NCBI GenBank assembly: GCA_021442745.1
Contig: JABUSI010000003.1
Location: 1-6,209 of the forward strand
Direction of reading: 5' to 3'
DNA length: 6,209 nucleotides
Source of the DNA: Erysipelotrichaceae bacterium
Lineage (GTDB): Bacteria; Bacillota_I; Bacilli_A; Erysipelotrichales; Erysipelotrichaceae
Under the pieces are notes generated by a model that searched no databases, was not told the origin of the DNA, and saw nothing but the letters and a program-made list of their open reading frames with translations. Every line of letters starts with the position of its first letter. Within the stretch, counting starts at the first letter, position 1. The translations under genes were made by a program, and so were the position numbers. This document shows, in pieces, positions 5,932 through 6,209 of this stretch.

Positions 5932-6209
5932 ATGAGACTTTCGGATTTGTTTGAAGGAGCTCCCAAAACAGAAATACAATCGATTATGACGGATTCCCGT
6001 GTGAAATCAGAACGGGCGGTTTTCTTCTGTATCCGCGGAGCGGTATCGGACGGACACCGGTTTATTTCACAGGCAAAGGAAAACGGTGCAATAGCGATTG
6101 TCCATTCCGAGGATCTGGCAGAAAAAGATCCGGGACTGGTGTATATCCGTGTAGAAAACGTTCTGGAAACGTTGAATCTGGTTTCCGTTCGTTTTTTCGG
6201 TAACTGCAG
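5932..6209 (+). CDS. murE: UDP-N-acetylmuramyl-peptide ligase (MurE-like), 5' part only
   Basis: MurE adds the third amino acid (lysine or meso-diaminopimelate in most species) to UDP-MurNAc-L-Ala-D-Glu in cytoplasmic peptidoglycan precursor synthesis. Only the first 92 codons are in the window and the frame is still open at the edge. The residues cover the N-terminal UDP-substrate-binding domain: MRLSDLF at the start, TDSR (20-23), the block FFCIRGAVSDGHRFI (31-45), then GAIAIVHSE and RFFGN just before the edge. The ATP-binding GTNGKT loop and the amino-acid-selecting motif lie beyond the window, so the substrate cannot be told. MurF shares the DSR and DGH blocks; the short N-terminus and RFFGN favour MurE. 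The start at 5932 has AGGCAGGGA (5917-5925) six bases upstream. The 16-base gap after mtaB holds no terminator, which suggests read-through from the rluB operon. Confidence 0.82.
   Translation, partial: MRLSDLFEGAPKTEIQSIMTDSRVKSERAVFFCIRGAVSDGHRFISQAKENGAIAIVHSEDLAEKDPGLVYIRVENVLETLNLVSVRFFGNC

Overview
The window looks like ordinary chromosomal housekeeping DNA from a Gram-positive bacterium of the phylum Bacillota (Firmicutes). The evidence is the gene content (a Pdp-type pyrimidine-nucleoside phosphorylase, ScpA/ScpB condensin subunits next to an RluB-type pseudouridine synthase, RsmE followed by MtaB), the mostly strong purine-rich Shine-Dalgarno sites, the moderate GC content and the tight co-directional packing. 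A lineage such as Erysipelotrichales is possible, but that is a guess from general feel. The sequence does not settle genus or family.

All seven genes lie on the + strand and fall into three transcriptional blocks. Block 1 (1-1765) holds the 3' end of a PlsC-type acyltransferase gene and pdp, one base apart, closed by an intrinsic terminator. Block 2 (about 1758-3126) starts at an extended -10 promoter directly behind that terminator. It carries scpA and scpB, which overlap by 11 bases, and ends at a second intrinsic terminator. Block 3 (about 3129 to the right edge) starts at a weaker predicted promoter. It carries rluB, rsmE and mtaB separated by single bases, then a murE-like gene cut off by the window edge. 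No terminator is visible in block 3, so all four genes are probably co-transcribed.

Functionally, block 1 joins phospholipid synthesis with nucleoside salvage, and block 2 encodes the two non-SMC subunits of the SMC condensin. Block 3 is mainly an RNA-modification set: 23S pseudouridine, 16S m3U, and methylthiolation of t6A37 in tRNA. It leads into peptidoglycan precursor synthesis. The longest gene-free stretches are 76 and 85 bases, both explained by a terminator plus a promoter.

I found no mobile element, CRISPR array, RNA gene, riboswitch or pseudogene, and no sign of a new system. The points worth a second look are small: the terminator-promoter merger before scpA, a dyad over the predicted rluB promoter, a variant motif in RsmE, and the gene order itself.
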